From the NCBI RefSeq assembly GCF_051379705.1, contig NZ_CP179868.1, forward strand, positions 1,116,001-1,180,000: a stretch of DNA of 64,000 nt. Reading direction: 5' to 3'. The DNA is from Ekhidna sp051379705. GTDB taxonomy: Bacteria; Bacteroidota; Bacteroidia; Cytophagales; Cyclobacteriaceae. Made by a program: the position numbers and the translations under genes. Below the pieces are notes generated by a model that saw only the letters and a program-made list of their open reading frames with translations, was not told where the DNA came from and did no database searches. Below are positions 63,383-64,000 of the stretch, in pieces; positions within the stretch are counted from its first letter, which is position 1, and each line of letters starts with the position of its first letter.

Positions 63383-64000
63383 TTATCCGAATATCTCTTT
63401 CAGCTTGGCGGCAAGACTGGCGCCTCGTAGATTTTTGGCAATGATAATCCCGTCAGGGTCAATTAGAAATGTTGCTGGTATAGCTCCTACCTGGTAATCC
63501 TGAGCGGCTTCACTTCTCCAGTACTTTAAGTCAGACACATGCAGCCAAGGCAATCCGTCTTGCTCTATCGCCTGAAGCCACTTGTCACGCGTTCTATCCA
63601 ATGAAACACCCAATATTTCAAAATTATGATCAGAATATTCATTGTAGAGTCGAACGACATTCGGATTTTCTGCTCGACATGGTCGGCACCATGCTGCCCA
63701 AAAGTCGATTAGAACGTAATTTCCTTTCAAAGAGCTCAACTTGACCACCTCACCATTTGGGTTTTGAAGAGCAATCTCAGGAGCTTCTTTTCCTATAGCC
63801 AGACTTTTCTTGGATGACACTTGTGAAATTAAAGATGCTACATGAAAATTTTCTGGCATCTCTGCCTGAAGCTCGGTAGCAATAGAATCAATGAAGTATA
63901 CATTTTGGTTTGCATCGATCATTTGCAACCCGTAGAATGCTGATAACGATGGGCTAGCCTCACGAATTAATCCTTTTAGCTCTGCTTCAGCTTCCTTGGC
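63383..64000 (-). CDS. TlpA-like thioredoxin-family protein, partial
   Basis: The gene enters from beyond the right edge: its start is missing and 205 residues are visible. The thioredoxin/AhpC-TSA domain (last about 145 residues) has IGKEAPEIALQNPNG and the redox motif WCRPC, then the cis-Pro region AIPATFLIDPDG. The part before it (KEAEAELKGL..) may be the end of a DUF4369-type or other N-terminal domain. TlpA-like proteins are exported disulfide reductases attached to the envelope. The AraC regulator starts 30 bp downstream in the same direction. Confidence 0.9.
   Translation of the reverse strand, partial: AKEAEAELKGLIREASPSLSAFYGLQMIDANQNVYFIDSIATELQAEMPENFHVASLISQVSSKKSLAIGKEAPEIALQNPNGEVVKLSSLKGNYVLIDFWAAWCRPCRAENPNVVRLYNEYSDHNFEILGVSLDRTRDKWLQAIEQDGLPWLHVSDLKYWRSEAAQDYQVGAIPATFLIDPDGIIIAKNLRGASLAAKLKEIFG

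Noticed and set aside
1..64000. CRISPR arrays, insertion sequences, prophage genes, tRNA and rRNA genes.
   Set aside because: I looked at the gaps between genes and saw no arrays, transposase genes, tRNA-like cloverleaf sequences or rRNA-like stretches; a dedicated scan was not possible.

Overview
The window comes from a member of the Bacteroidota, most likely an aerobic, heterotrophic Cytophagales-type bacterium. The support is three SusC/SusD outer-membrane uptake pairs, many lipoproteins with an acidic stretch after the lipobox cysteine, TAnnTTTG-type promoter boxes close to start codons, few Shine-Dalgarno sequences, and families typical of this phylum (DUF2490, DUF2911, DUF3124, DUF1573, a TamL-like lipoprotein barrel). 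Oxygen-dependent HemF and tryptophan dioxygenase point to aerobic life. No rRNA or tRNA gene was seen, so a genus cannot be named.

Layout. 1-6000: an ABC-transporter ATPase cut by the window edge lies divergent to a GDSL esterase. Then come a small membrane protein, mtaB, an FAH-family hydrolase, a LytM/M23 peptidase and bcp, all on the plus strand, ending in a terminator shared with the opposing locus. 6058-27322: about 21 kb on the minus strand holding three SusC/SusD loci. Locus 1 is susC1-susD1. Locus 2 is susC2-susD2, a lipoprotein, a hairpin, a very large FG-GAP/UnbV lipoprotein and an M28 metallopeptidase. Locus 3 is susC3-susD3 plus a lipoprotein. No glycoside hydrolase, polysaccharide lyase, sulfatase or ECF sigma/anti-sigma pair is present. 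The peptidase in locus 2 makes peptide uptake a better guess than glycan uptake. susC2 and susC3 share a 111-bp perfect direct repeat over their 5' ends.

27543-40610: a split transketolase, a class III aminotransferase, an aspartyl-protease/PDZ protein, purine nucleoside phosphorylase, a hairpin-rich intergenic stretch, and a DUF3124 lipoprotein. A divergent pair follows (glutaryl-CoA dehydrogenase-like and tryptophan 2,3-dioxygenase), and the dioxygenase overlaps a MORN-repeat/barrel protein and a CoA-binding protein. DUF2490 and leucine-rich-repeat proteins close this part.

40795-64000: mostly housekeeping genes: gyrB, an M1 peptidase, a DUF1573 protein, trpS, a phosphohexomutase, a Ca/Na antiporter, pgi, a TrmH-type methyltransferase, a TamL-like protein, hemF, a LytTR regulator, ribE, pcm and a thioesterase. 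After these come several poorly known genes, a DUF2911 protein, a membrane-anchored AraC regulator and a thioredoxin-like protein cut by the window end. Items most worth a second look are the hairpin cluster at 33002-33274, the composition of SusCD locus 2, the basic coiled-coil insertion in the TamL-like protein, the 40-residue membrane protein beside gyrB, and the unassigned 58445 protein.
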